A stretch of DNA of 41,651 nucleotides, from positions 1 to 41,651 of the forward strand of contig JACPEG010000034.1 in assembly GCA_016183615.1 (NCBI GenBank), written 5' to 3'. The position numbers were made by a program, and so were the translations under genes. Position 1 is the first letter of the stretch. Each line of letters begins with the position of its first letter. Source of the stretch: Betaproteobacteria bacterium. Its GTDB lineage: Bacteria; Pseudomonadota; Gammaproteobacteria; Burkholderiales; UBA6910. The notes under the pieces are model-generated. The model did not search any database and was not told where the DNA came from. It saw only the letters and a program-made list of their open reading frames with translations. Shown here piece by piece: positions 33,901-41,651 of the stretch.

Positions 33901-34050
33901 ACAAGGTTCGGCGTCGGCTACGACGACCGCGACATCGAGGCCCTCGCCAAGGGCGCGTTTTCCCAGCAGCGGCTGGTGAAGAACGCGCCGAAGCCGGTGA
34001 CCCAGGATGATCTTACCGGGCTGTTCCGCGGGGCGATGGCGTATTGGTGA
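33901..34050 (+). pseudogene. 3' remnant of an iron-dependent alcohol dehydrogenase / hydroxyacid-oxoacid transhydrogenase
   Basis: Directly after the aldehyde dehydrogenase stop, the same frame stays open for 49 codons without a start codon and ends TGA (34048-34050). It reads FGVGYDDRDIEALAKGAFSQ, then QRLVKNAPKPVTQDDLTGLF, then RGAMAYW. This resembles the C-terminus of family III iron alcohol dehydrogenases (DIPxLAxxA...NPRPVTxEDLxxLFxxAL). The rest, including the iron-binding His residues, is gone. A deletion that removed the front of the gene is the simplest reading. Confidence 0.6.
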
Positions 34051-34068
34051 GATGTTGAGAAAGTAGAC

Positions 34069-34108
34069 CCCCTCCCTTTCCCCCGGGGTTGGGGAGGGGA
34101 GGAAGGCA
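34069..34108. repeat. C-rich/G-rich inverted repeat at the island's left edge
   Basis: CCCCCTCCC-TTT-CCCCC is followed by GGGGTTGGGGAGGGG, able to fold into a long hairpin but with no T-run. It belongs to the same type as the C-rich stretch at about 19770. It separates the catabolic operon from the restriction genes. Confidence 0.55.
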
Positions 34109-34161
34109 ATCGGCCAATCCGACCCCTGTCCCCTTGGGAACGCTCTGCCGTTCTCCCCGTT

Positions 34162-34190
34162 TTGAGCTTCCCCCGCCGAAGGTTTATATT
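34162..34190 (+). promoter_or_regulatory. Sigma70 promoter of the restriction-modification operon
   Basis: TTGAGC (34162-34167) and TATATT (34185-34190) are 17 bp apart, giving a leader of about 95 nt before hsdR. Confidence 0.6.
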
Positions 34191-34293
34191 CTGGGTTCGC
34201 CGAGCCCGTCTAAGCGGTCCGCCTTTTTTCAGGGAGGCCATGTGCGGCCGGCGCCAGCCTGGATCTGGCAACCAATAACAACCCGTACCGGGG

Positions 34294-36654
34294 ATGGACT
34301 CCTACACCGAAGCGGATACCTGCCGTAAGTTCGTCGTACCCAAGCTACAGGACGCCGGCTGGGACGACGATCCCTGCTCCATCGCCGAGCAGCGTTCGAT
34401 TACGGACGGGCGTATCGTTCCCGCGGGCCAAGGGTTTATCCGCAAGCCGCCGCTGCGCGTTGACTATCTTTTGCGCTTTCGCCGCGACCTGCCTCTTGCG
34501 GTCGTGGAAGCGAAGGCCGTCTACAAGTCCGCAGCCGACGGTCTCCAGCAGGCCAAGCGCTACGCCGAAATGCTGGGCCTCAAATTCGCGTACGCGACCA
34601 ACGGCCGCGACATCATCGAGTTCGACTTCTTCGCGGGTCTGGAGACCAACCGCGCCGATTTTCCGACTCCGACCAAGCTGTGGGCGCGCTACCGCAAAGG
34701 AAGCGGTCTCGGAGATGACGGCGCCGCCGAGCGCATCGTGACGCCGTCCAATCATGAGGTGGGCAAGGGCGAACGCTACTACCAGCAAATCGCCATTCAG
34801 CGCGCGGTGGAGGCCATCGTCACGGGCCGGCGCCGGCTGCTGATCACCATGGCGACCGGCACCGGAAAAACTGCGGTGGCGTTTCAGATCTGCTGGAAGC
34901 TGTGGAATGCCCGCTGGAACCGGACCGGCGAGCACCGGCGGCCGAAGATCCTGTATCTCGCCGACCGCAATATCCTGGTGGATCAACCCAAGGACGGCAT
35001 CTTCGCGGCCTTCGGGGATGCGCGCTGCAAGCTCGGGGACGATCCGCTCTCGCTGGGCCGCGAAATGTATTTCGCCATCTACCAGGCCCTTGCCGAAGAC
35101 GAGCGGCGGATCGGCCTGTTCAAGGCGTTCCCGCCCGATTTCTTCGATCTTGTCATCGTGGACGAGTGCCACCGCGGCAGCGCCCGCTACGACAGTGCCT
35201 GGCGCATCATTCTCGAATACTTCGAGCCTGCGGTGCAGCTCGGCATGACGGCCACGCCGCTGCGGGACGAGACGCGGGACACCTACCTCTATTTTGGCAA
35301 CCCGATCTATACCTACTCGCTGCGGCAGGGCATCGAGGACGGTTTCCTCGCCCCGTACCGTGTGCACCGGGTGATCACGGAATGGGATGCCGCCGGCTGG
35401 CGGCCCACCAAGGACGAGATCGACCGCTACGGCCGCGTGATTCCCGACGAGGAGTATCAGACCAAGGATTTCGAGCACATCGTCGCTTTGCGCGCCCGCA
35501 CCGAGACCATGGCCCGGCATCTCACGAAGTTCATGAAGAAACACGACCGCTTGGCCAAGACCATCGTGTTCTGCGTAGATCAGGAGCACGCAAGCGAGAT
35601 GGCCAGAGCCCTGGGTAACCTCAATGCCGATCTGCGAACGCAATACCCGGATTACGTGTGTCGCGTTACGGCGGATGAGGGCGATATAGGAAGGGGCCAC
35701 CTGAGCCGGTTCCAGGACGTGGACACTCGTGCGCCGGTCATCCTTACCACCTCTCAGCTCCTGACCACAGGCGTGGACGCGCCCACCTGCAAGAACGTGG
35801 TCCTTGCCCGCATCGTCGGCTCGATGACCGAGTTCAAGCAGATCATCGGCCGCGGCACTCGCGTGCGCGACGACTACGGCAAGCTCTGGTTCAACATCGT
35901 TGACTATGCCGGTTCCGCCACCCGTCAGTTCGCGGACCCAGATTTCGACGGCGAACCCGCCCACATCACCGAGGAAGAGCTGCTGGCGGACGGCGAGAGC
36001 CGCGTGATCCTCGACGAGTATTCCGACGAGACGTCCCCTCAACTCGACTCTCCGGCCGTGCAGGAGCCGCCGCCCGAAGAGCGCCGCAAGTACTACTTCG
36101 ACGGGGGCCGGGTGGAAATCGCCGCCCATCTTGTCTATGAACTCGATGCGGAGGGCAGGCAGTTGGGCGTCGTGCGTTACACCGAATACGCCGCCGATAA
36201 GATTCGCACTTTATGCCCCACGGCCCGGGATCTGCATCAGCGCTGGGCCGACCCGGAGCAGCGGGCCGAGATCATCCGGCTTCTCGCCGAGCGCGGAATC
36301 GCCTTCGACCAGCTCGCCGAAGAGGCAAAGCAGCCCGAAGCCGACCCCTTCGACCTGCTTTGCCACCTCGCGTTCAACGCGCCCCTGCGCACCCGCCGCG
36401 AGCGCGCGCAAAGGCTGAAGAGCGAGCGCAAGGACTTCTTTCAGCACTACGGTCCGGAGGCGCGGCAAATCCTCGACGAGTTGCTGGAAAAATACGCTGC
36501 GCATGGCGACGCCCAGTTCGTGCTGCCGGATGTGCTGCATGTGCCGCCGATCTCGGCGCACGGCAGCCCGGGTGAAATCATCCGGCTGTTTGGCGGTGCC
36601 GAGCAGTTGCGGGACGCGGTTGCACGCCTCCAGGCGGAACTCTATGCCGCATAG
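34294..36654 (+). CDS. hsdR: Type I restriction enzyme, restriction/translocation subunit HsdR
   Basis: The ATP-dependent translocase and nuclease of a type I system; 786 residues, the size of the EcoAI (type IB) group. The PD-(D/E)xK nuclease core is RVDYLLRFRRDLPLAVVEAKA. Then come SF2 helicase motifs: Walker A MATGTGKT (186-193), DECH (290-293), TATPL, and motif VI QIIGRGTRVRDD. The C-terminal domain binds HsdM-HsdS. It cuts DNA at a distance from unmethylated sites after looping. The start ATG34294 has only a weak GGGG upstream. hsdM follows 71 bp later. Confidence 0.95.
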   Translation: MDSYTEADTCRKFVVPKLQDAGWDDDPCSIAEQRSITDGRIVPAGQGFIRKPPLRVDYLLRFRRDLPLAVVEAKAVYKSAADGLQQAKRYAEMLGLKFAYATNGRDIIEFDFFAGLETNRADFPTPTKLWARYRKGSGLGDDGAAERIVTPSNHEVGKGERYYQQIAIQRAVEAIVTGRRRLLITMATGTGKTAVAFQICWKLWNARWNRTGEHRRPKILYLADRNILVDQPKDGIFAAFGDARCKLGDDPLSLGREMYFAIYQALAEDERRIGLFKAFPPDFFDLVIVDECHRGSARYDSAWRIILEYFEPAVQLGMTATPLRDETRDTYLYFGNPIYTYSLRQGIEDGFLAPYRVHRVITEWDAAGWRPTKDEIDRYGRVIPDEEYQTKDFEHIVALRARTETMARHLTKFMKKHDRLAKTIVFCVDQEHASEMARALGNLNADLRTQYPDYVCRVTADEGDIGRGHLSRFQDVDTRAPVILTTSQLLTTGVDAPTCKNVVLARIVGSMTEFKQIIGRGTRVRDDYGKLWFNIVDYAGSATRQFADPDFDGEPAHITEEELLADGESRVILDEYSDETSPQLDSPAVQEPPPEERRKYYFDGGRVEIAAHLVYELDAEGRQLGVVRYTEYAADKIRTLCPTARDLHQRWADPEQRAEIIRLLAERGIAFDQLAEEAKQPEADPFDLLCHLAFNAPLRTRRERAQRLKSERKDFFQHYGPEARQILDELLEKYAAHGDAQFVLPDVLHVPPISAHGSPGEIIRLFGGAEQLRDAVARLQAELYAA

Positions 36655-36725
36655 GGCGCGCGCCGTCCTCGGTATTGACGCCGCATGGACTGCGCACAAA
36701 CCGAGCGGAGTCGCGTTACCTGATC

Positions 36726-38276
36726 ATGCCTAGGACAAAAGTGAAAACGGTTACACCCCTCACCACTGCCCAGTCCCTCGGCAGCCTGCTCAAGTCCGCG
36801 CGCGACATCATGCGCAAGGACAAAGGGCTGAATGGCGACCTGGACCGACTGCCGCTGCTTACCTGGATCATGTTCCTCAAGTTTCTCGACGACCTGGAAC
36901 TGCAGCGGCAGGACGAGGCGAAGCTCGCCGGCAAGCGCTTCCGCCCGGCGGTGGAGCCGCCCTACCGCTGGCGCGACTGGGCGGCGCGGCCTGACGGCAT
37001 TACCGGCGACGAGCTGCTCGCCTTCATCAACCAGGAGCGCTGCGTGCGGCCCGACGGCACCAAGGGCCCGGGCCTGTTTGCTTATTTGCGTAGCCTGACT
37101 GCCTCGAACGGCGACGACCGCCGCGACGTAATCGCAACGGTCTTCCGCGGCGTCGACAACCGGATGAAGAGCGGCTACTTGCTCAGGGACGTTATCAATA
37201 AGATCCACAGCATACACTTTACGGCAAGCGACGAACTACACACTCTGGGCGCGCTCTACGAGTCCATGCTGCGGGAGATGCGGGACGCCGCGGGAGACTC
37301 CGGGGAGTTCTACACTCCGCGCTCCGTGGTGCGCTTCATGGTCGAGGTCACCGACCCGCGGCTGGGCGAGACCATCCTCGATCCGGCGACCGGCACCGGC
37401 GGCTTTTTGGTCGAATCCTTCAACCATTTGCAGGCACAGGTAAAGACGGTGCAGGACCGCAAGCGCTTGCAAGCGGCTTCCATCTTCGGCTGTGAGCCCA
37501 AACCGCTGCCGTACCTCCTCGCGCAGATGAACCTGTTGCTGCACGGGCTGGACGCGCCGCAGATCGATCCGGGCAATGCGCTCCGCTTCAAGCTCACCGA
37601 AATCGGCGAAAAAGACCGGGTGGACGTCATCCTCACCAACCCGCCCTTCGGGGGCGAGGAGGAGAAGGGCATCCAGGGCAATTTTCCAGAGGACAAACAG
37701 ACCGCCGAGACTGCGCTGCTTTTCCTGCAGCTCATCATGCGGCGGCTCCATCGCCAGCCAACGCCCGTAGGCCGTCCGGCCCGTGCGGCAGTAGTGGTGC
37801 CCAATGGCACGCTCTTCGGCGACGGCGTGTGCGCCCGCATCAAGCAGGACCTGCTCACAGAATTCAACCTGCACACCATCGTGCGGCTACCCAATGGAGT
37901 ATTCGCGCCCTACACGAGCATTCCCACGAACCTCCTTTTCTTCGACCGCTCCGGTCCGACGAAGGAAGTTTGGTATTACGAGCATCCGCTGCCCGAAGGC
38001 CGTAAGAACTACACCAAGACCCAGCCCATGCAGTATGAGGAGTTCCGCCCCTGCCTCGAGTGGTGGGAGAGGCGCCAAGAAAACGAGCGTGCCTGGAAGG
38101 TGCCTGCCGAGGAACTGCTGGCCAACAACTGCAACCTCGACCGCAAGAACCCGCGCGGGAAGGAGGATTTCGAGCACCTGCCTCCGGAGCAGCTGGTCGA
38201 GGACATCCTCGCCAAGGAGCATCGGATCATGGAGATCATGGGGGAAATCAAGACGCTGTTGAAGGAAAAACCGTGA
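36726..38276 (+). CDS. hsdM: Type I DNA methyltransferase subunit HsdM
   Basis: An N6-adenine methyltransferase of 516 residues that modifies the recognition site together with HsdS. It has an N-terminal helical domain (SLGSLLKSARDIMRKDKGLN), the SAM-binding DPATGTGGFL (from D219) and the catalytic NPPF (305-308). The C-terminal tail ends MEIMGEIKTLLKEKP. ATG36726 fits the family start; the open frame extends to 36675 without a ribosome-binding site. Its stop overlaps the start of the RhuM-Fic gene (GTGA), so translation is coupled. Confidence 0.95.
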   Translation: MPRTKVKTVTPLTTAQSLGSLLKSARDIMRKDKGLNGDLDRLPLLTWIMFLKFLDDLELQRQDEAKLAGKRFRPAVEPPYRWRDWAARPDGITGDELLAFINQERCVRPDGTKGPGLFAYLRSLTASNGDDRRDVIATVFRGVDNRMKSGYLLRDVINKIHSIHFTASDELHTLGALYESMLREMRDAAGDSGEFYTPRSVVRFMVEVTDPRLGETILDPATGTGGFLVESFNHLQAQVKTVQDRKRLQAASIFGCEPKPLPYLLAQMNLLLHGLDAPQIDPGNALRFKLTEIGEKDRVDVILTNPPFGGEEEKGIQGNFPEDKQTAETALLFLQLIMRRLHRQPTPVGRPARAAVVVPNGTLFGDGVCARIKQDLLTEFNLHTIVRLPNGVFAPYTSIPTNLLFFDRSGPTKEVWYYEHPLPEGRKNYTKTQPMQYEEFRPCLEWWERRQENERAWKVPAEELLANNCNLDRKNPRGKEDFEHLPPEQLVEDILAKEHRIMEIMGEIKTLLKEKP

Positions 38277-39271
38277 GGAAGAAATCGGGGGCTGTCGCGG
38301 GAATCGGCGGGGAGATCGTCCTGTATCGGGAGGAAGGCCGCCCGGCGCTTGACGTGCGGCTGGAAAAGGAAACTGTTTGGCTCACCCCGCGCCAGATGGC
38401 AGACCTGTTCGACAAGGACACCGATACCATTGGGTTGCATATCCGGAACCTCTACAAGGAAGGAGAACTGAAGGCCGAGGCAACTACCGAGGATTCCTCG
38501 GTAGTTCGCGATGAGGGAGGGAGGCAAGTTCGCCGGACTGTCCGCTTCTATAACCTCGACGTCATCATTTCCGTTGGCTACCGCGTCAAATCCAGGCGCG
38601 GCACCCAGTTCCGCATCTGGGCCACCAAAGTCCTGCGCGACCATCTCGTCCAGGGTTACACCATCCACCAGCGGCGGGTGAAGGAACTCAACCGCGGGGT
38701 ACGCCTGATCGCCGACGTCGCCGCTCGCCGCGAACTCTCCGGCGACGAGGCCGCGGCCCTGCTCCATGTCGTCTCCGACTACGGCTATGCCCTGGAAGTG
38801 CTGGACGACTACGACCACCAGCGCGTGCAACTGGGCAAAGTCTCGCGTGGGCCGGTGCGTGCCCTTACAGCGGAAGAAGCGCGGCGGGTGGTGGCCTCGA
38901 TGCGCGAACGCTTTGGCGCCTCGCAATTATTCGGGCGCGAGAAGGATGTGGGACTGGAAGGTTCGCTCGCCGCCGTGATGCAAACGGCCGGACGGAAGGA
39001 GGTCTATCCCAGCCTGGAGGAAAAGGCATCGAACCTCCTCTACTTCCTGGTTAAGAACCACCATTTCGTGGACGGCAACAAACGGATCGCCGCCGCGCTG
39101 TTCCTGTGGTTCCTGGAGAAAAACCGCGCCCTCTACCGGGCCGACGGCGGCAAGCGCATCGCCGACAACGCCCTGGTCGCCATGACCCTGCTCATCGCCG
39201 AGAGCCGCGCCGAGGAAAAGGACGTGCTGGTGCGGGTGGTGGTCAACCTCATCAACAAGAGGAATCCGTGA
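38273..39271 (+). CDS. RhuM-Fic/Doc fusion protein embedded in the type I operon
   Basis: A 332-residue protein with two parts. The first (about 15-190) is RhuM-like, with ALDVRLEKETVWLTPRQMADLFDKDTDTIGLHIRNLYKEGEL, a winged-helix-like fold, and FRIWATKVLRDHLVQGYTIHQRRV. The second (about 200-325) is a Fic/Doc domain with HFVDGNKR (from H264) and the preceding ASNLLYFLVKNHHF. Fic proteins transfer AMP or phosphate to targets; the K in GNKR is closer to Doc than to the GNGR of AMP-transferring Fic. Known: such fusions occur as 'virulence protein RhuM/Fic/DOC family' near restriction systems. Its role in the complex is unknown. GTGA overlaps join it to hsdM and hsdS. Confidence 0.9.
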   Translation: MRKKSGAVAGIGGEIVLYREEGRPALDVRLEKETVWLTPRQMADLFDKDTDTIGLHIRNLYKEGELKAEATTEDSSVVRDEGGRQVRRTVRFYNLDVIISVGYRVKSRRGTQFRIWATKVLRDHLVQGYTIHQRRVKELNRGVRLIADVAARRELSGDEAAALLHVVSDYGYALEVLDDYDHQRVQLGKVSRGPVRALTAEEARRVVASMRERFGASQLFGREKDVGLEGSLAAVMQTAGRKEVYPSLEEKASNLLYFLVKNHHFVDGNKRIAAALFLWFLEKNRALYRADGGKRIADNALVAMTLLIAESRAEEKDVLVRVVVNLINKRNP

Positions 39272-40410
39272 GCGTGAAGTGGCCGCAGGTGCGATTAGGG
39301 GAGGTGCTGCTCCATAGAAAGGAGTTTGTCACTATTGATGATCTCCAGAGCTACCGCCGTCCCCGGGTGCAGCTACACGCTCAGGGTATCGTGCTCCGGG
39401 ACAAGCTCTCAGGTGCCATGATCAAAACTAAAAAGCAACAGGTTTGTCGGGCTGGTGAATTCCTTGTTGCCGAGATTGATGCCAAGGTAGGCGGGTTCGG
39501 GATAGTTCCTCCAGAGCTGGATGGAGCAATTGTAAGCAACCACTACTTTTTGTTTGTTCTTAACCAAAAGTGCGTCGACCGTAATTTTCTCGGGTGGTTC
39601 GTCAAGACGCCCGCGTTCCGGGGGCAAGTCGAAGCGCAGGGGTCCACAAACTACGCAGCAATTCGCCCAGATGATGTCCTTGACTACGAAATCCCCCTAC
39701 CACCCTTAGCCGAGCAGCGACGCATTGTGACGCGCATCGAGGAACTGGCCGCCAAGGCCGCCGAGGCCCGCAGCCTCCGCCAGCAGGCCACCGAGGAAAT
39801 TAACGCACTATGCCGGAGCATCATCACGAACGACCGGACAGTAAGAGCAACACCAATGCGAGAGCTTGTCCGCCTGCGCACCCCGGACGTGACCGCTCGT
39901 GTTGATGAGGTGTACCAGTTCGCGGGTGTTTATTCGTTCGGGCGCGGCGTATTTCGAGCACAGGCGAAGTCGGGAATGGATTTCGCTTATCCGAAGTTGA
40001 CGCGATTGAAGGCAGGGAATTTTGTCTATCCAAAGCTCATGGCATGGGAGGGCGCGCTTGGCGTCGTGCCGCCTCAATGCGACGGTTGTGTCGTTTCAAC
40101 CGAGTTTCCGGTCTTTGAGGTGATTGAGGAAAAGGTATTTCCCGAAGTGTTGGATACTTACTTCAGAACGCCTGCCGTGTGGCCAGCAATATCCGGATCA
40201 AGCACAGGAACAAACGTCCGGCGACGCCGCCTTAATCCGGAGGGCTTCTTGAACTACCGTATGCCACTTCCCTCACGAACAACGCAGGCGCTTCTCCGCC
40301 AAGTCCGTGCGGAGGCAGCTAAGCTTACGGACTTGCAGGCCGAAACGGCTGCTGAACTCGACGCCCTGCTTCCCACCATTCTCGACCGCGCCTTCCGCGG
40401 AAATCTATGA
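39268..40410 (+). CDS. hsdS: Type I specificity subunit HsdS
   Basis: The DNA-recognition subunit; 380 residues with two target-recognition domains. The first is followed by the conserved spacer LAEQRRIVTRIEELAAKAAEARSLRQQATEEINAL. The second has WEGALGVVPPQCDGCVVSTEFPVF and ends in a coiled coil and LLPTILDRAFRGNL. GTG39268 overlaps the RhuM-Fic stop (GTGA); GTG39274 is a second option. Base composition is clearly lower in GC within the recognition domains than in hsdR and hsdM, as expected for the exchangeable part. The target sequence cannot be deduced. Confidence 0.93.
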   Translation: MSVKWPQVRLGEVLLHRKEFVTIDDLQSYRRPRVQLHAQGIVLRDKLSGAMIKTKKQQVCRAGEFLVAEIDAKVGGFGIVPPELDGAIVSNHYFLFVLNQKCVDRNFLGWFVKTPAFRGQVEAQGSTNYAAIRPDDVLDYEIPLPPLAEQRRIVTRIEELAAKAAEARSLRQQATEEINALCRSIITNDRTVRATPMRELVRLRTPDVTARVDEVYQFAGVYSFGRGVFRAQAKSGMDFAYPKLTRLKAGNFVYPKLMAWEGALGVVPPQCDGCVVSTEFPVFEVIEEKVFPEVLDTYFRTPAVWPAISGSSTGTNVRRRRLNPEGFLNYRMPLPSRTTQALLRQVRAEAAKLTDLQAETAAELDALLPTILDRAFRGNL

Positions 40411-40504
40411 TGCTTATGGCGCCACGAGCGAGATTCGAATTGATATATTTCAAGTACAGCTCGAAGCGACGCCACTGCTGCAATTCCAACGTCTAAGAAA
40501 TAAG

Positions 40505-41032
40505 CTATCGGGGGGAAATAATCCCCAAATTGGTTAGCCGAAATTCCATCGCCTGACTGCTAACTTGGAACGCTGCCGCCAGTTCATCGATCAAGAGTAA
40601 CTCAGACAGTTTCGATTTCTTAACGAGCCGCTTCTTTGCTTCGGCAGAGACCAATTTTTCCGGCATCAGCAATTCAGCAGCAAAGCGGTTCGCGTCAATC
40701 TCTCGCGGATCGATTGCCAATGACGACTTGGCGTCGCGATTTAGCCGGACAGCTTTGTCGACGAAGATTGCGCCCTTATGCATAACCAAGTGACCAATTT
40801 CATGGGCGATGCTGAATCGCTGGCGTGTTTTCGCGTGAGAGGAATTTATGCCGATTACAATATGATCGCCATCGCGAAATAGCATCCCAGAGATCTCATC
40901 CTGCCCCTCAAATGGCTCATAAGAGAGCTTCGCGCCAAGCTTGGCAGCAATATCCTCAACTGGTACCGGATTGCCTTTTACGCCGAATTCTCTCAGGATT
41001 CTTTCGGCTTCCTTCGCGGGATTCGTTTCCAT
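40505..41032 (-). CDS. ImmA/IrrE-family metallopeptidase
   Basis: A 175-residue zinc peptidase with HEIGH (H77-E78...H81) in FSIAHEIGHLVMH and the third-ligand region DANRFAAELLMP. Known: ImmA/IrrE enzymes cleave the XRE repressor encoded beside them, relieving repression of mobile or defence genes. The start METNP at 41032 is preferred over ATG41038, because AAGGAG (41039-41044) sits six bases before it. It overlaps the upstream XRE gene by 77 bases. It is convergent with hsdS, with a 94-bp gap that holds nothing I recognise. Confidence 0.92.
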   Translation of the reverse strand: METNPAKEAERILREFGVKGNPVPVEDIAAKLGAKLSYEPFEGQDEISGMLFRDGDHIVIGINSSHAKTRQRFSIAHEIGHLVMHKGAIFVDKAVRLNRDAKSSLAIDPREIDANRFAAELLMPEKLVSAEAKKRLVKKSKLSELLLIDELAAAFQVSSQAMEFRLTNLGIISPR

Positions 41033-41387
41033 TGCCATCTCCTTCTTTCTCTAATGCAGTCTTTAGAACTATCCGCTCGATCCAAAGTCTGTCGGGCTTA
41101 TTCAACTCTTGCTTGTCGAGTTCTCGAGCAATACGGGAGTCTAAGGCGATAATTTGCCTTCCCAGAAGTGCAAACTGCTTTCCGGGAAGCAGTTTTTCCG
41201 GGGAAGTCCCGACAGCCGATGCTAAGGTGTACAGAAAGTGCAACGGGATATGCTGGCGCCCCGACTCGATATTAGTAATCGAGGTTCTACTGAGACCAAC
41301 TCGATTCGCCAGGTCTAACTGAGAAAGATGGGCTTCCTTGCGGTAGCTCCGCAAAATCCGGCCAAATTCCTTGTAGAGCCGTTCCAC
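40956..41387 (-). CDS. XRE-family transcriptional repressor
   Basis: A 143-residue regulator. The N-terminal helix-turn-helix (about 8-65) has LSQLDLANRVGLSRTSITNIESGRQHIP. The C-terminal half is charged (EKEGDGNGNESREGSRKNPERIRRKRQ) and could be the part cleaved by the ImmA partner. The GTG start at 41387 falls at the expected transcription start of a consensus promoter, so the mRNA seems leaderless, as for lambda cI. A palindrome just upstream of the promoter is the likely operator. Confidence 0.9.
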   Translation of the reverse strand: MERLYKEFGRILRSYRKEAHLSQLDLANRVGLSRTSITNIESGRQHIPLHFLYTLASAVGTSPEKLLPGKQFALLGRQIIALDSRIARELDKQELNKPDRLWIERIVLKTALEKEGDGNGNESREGSRKNPERIRRKRQSGTS

Positions 41388-41394
41388 AAGACAC

Positions 41395-41439
41395 TTTATA
41401 ACAGAGCTTCATAAGAATGTCAATATAGCTGACATGTCA
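41395..41439 (-). promoter_or_regulatory. Consensus sigma70 promoter and palindromic operator of the XRE-ImmA pair
   Basis: On the minus strand TTGACA (41418-41423) and TATAAA (41395-41400) are 17 bp apart. The -35 lies within TGTCA-N7-TGACA (41418-41434), which overlaps the perfect palindrome TGACATGTCA (41430-41439). Binding of the XRE protein here would control its own promoter. Confidence 0.7.
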
Positions 41440-41651
41440 TTATTGCAAACATATTATTTATTATAACGTTTCCATGCTTGACATATGCCCACGTTTTGTG
41501 AGATTGTAAAAAAAGGCTCATCAGGAAATCGAGTGGGTAATTCTAGAGGGAAATGTGGCTGGAAGCCGCATGGATATTGGCTTGCAGGGGTTTCGTAAGG
41601 TGCTTGAATTCGGCATCATGTTTAGATGGCCAATTCAGCGAAGCGACAGCG
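41440..41651. other. AT-richer right end without a recognised gene
   Basis: The stretch is much richer in A and T than the rest of the window. On the + strand TTGACA (41478-41483) could be a rightward promoter, but no good -10 follows at 16-18 bp. An ATG at 41553 opens a frame (MWLEAAWILACRGFVRCLN...) that stays open to the window edge. I do not recognise it and cannot say whether it is real. Confidence 0.4.

Noticed and set aside
34069..34108. Rho-independent terminator after the dehydrogenase operon
   Set aside because: The hairpin has no T-run and matches a dispersed repeat type, so it is listed as a repeat only.

Overview
The window is GC-rich chromosomal DNA that looks betaproteobacterial. 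Evidence for this is a hemA-prfA-prmC-grxD run, a GroEL with a GGM tail, an acetate-type symporter locus with DUF294/CBS proteins, a branched-chain-type ABC operon under an NtrC-type two-component system, and dispersed palindromic repeats. I cannot name the genus. By eye the GC content falls clearly after about 39.3 kb and is lowest at the right end.

Region 1 (1-13.3 kb) is carboxylate uptake and its control. After the 3' end of groEL come two tandem paralogues with cNMP-binding, CBS-pair and DUF294 nucleotidyltransferase domains. Two sodium:solute symporter operons follow, each with a small membrane partner: DUF4212 plus a VC_2705-type large subunit, and DUF485 plus ActP. Each operon is divergent from an OmpR-type response regulator, and a TctE/QseC-like histidine kinase accompanies the second. 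Both divergent regions carry GTAAG direct repeats at 10-11 bp phase, probably the regulator's binding sites. A TPR protein and a REP palindrome lie between the two sets.

Region 2 (13.3-19.0 kb) has a small YggT-like membrane protein, tRNA-Phe(GAA), two tandem related ParE-type toxin-antitoxin modules (one with a truncated toxin and a probably frameshifted antitoxin), then hemA-prfA-prmC and grxD (tetrapyrrole synthesis, translation termination, Fe-S handling). REP-like repeats follow.

Region 3 (19.0-34.1 kb) has a large FAD/Fe-S D-2-hydroxyacid dehydrogenase (YdiJ type) facing left. Facing right are a membrane histidine kinase, a sigma54 activator, two periplasmic binding proteins, LivH/M/G/F, a zinc alcohol dehydrogenase and a succinate-semialdehyde-type dehydrogenase. 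A sigma54-like promoter lies just before the first binding protein. The tail of an iron-dependent alcohol dehydrogenase or hydroxyacid-oxoacid transhydrogenase follows the aldehyde dehydrogenase. The set suggests regulated import and oxidation of an omega-hydroxy acid or alcohol; the substrate is not proven.

Region 4 (34.1 kb to the end) is a defence island: type I restriction-modification genes hsdR, hsdM and hsdS with a RhuM-Fic/Doc fusion gene set between hsdM and hsdS by GTGA overlaps on both sides. A convergent XRE-ImmA/IrrE pair follows, with a consensus promoter, a palindromic operator and an apparently leaderless start.
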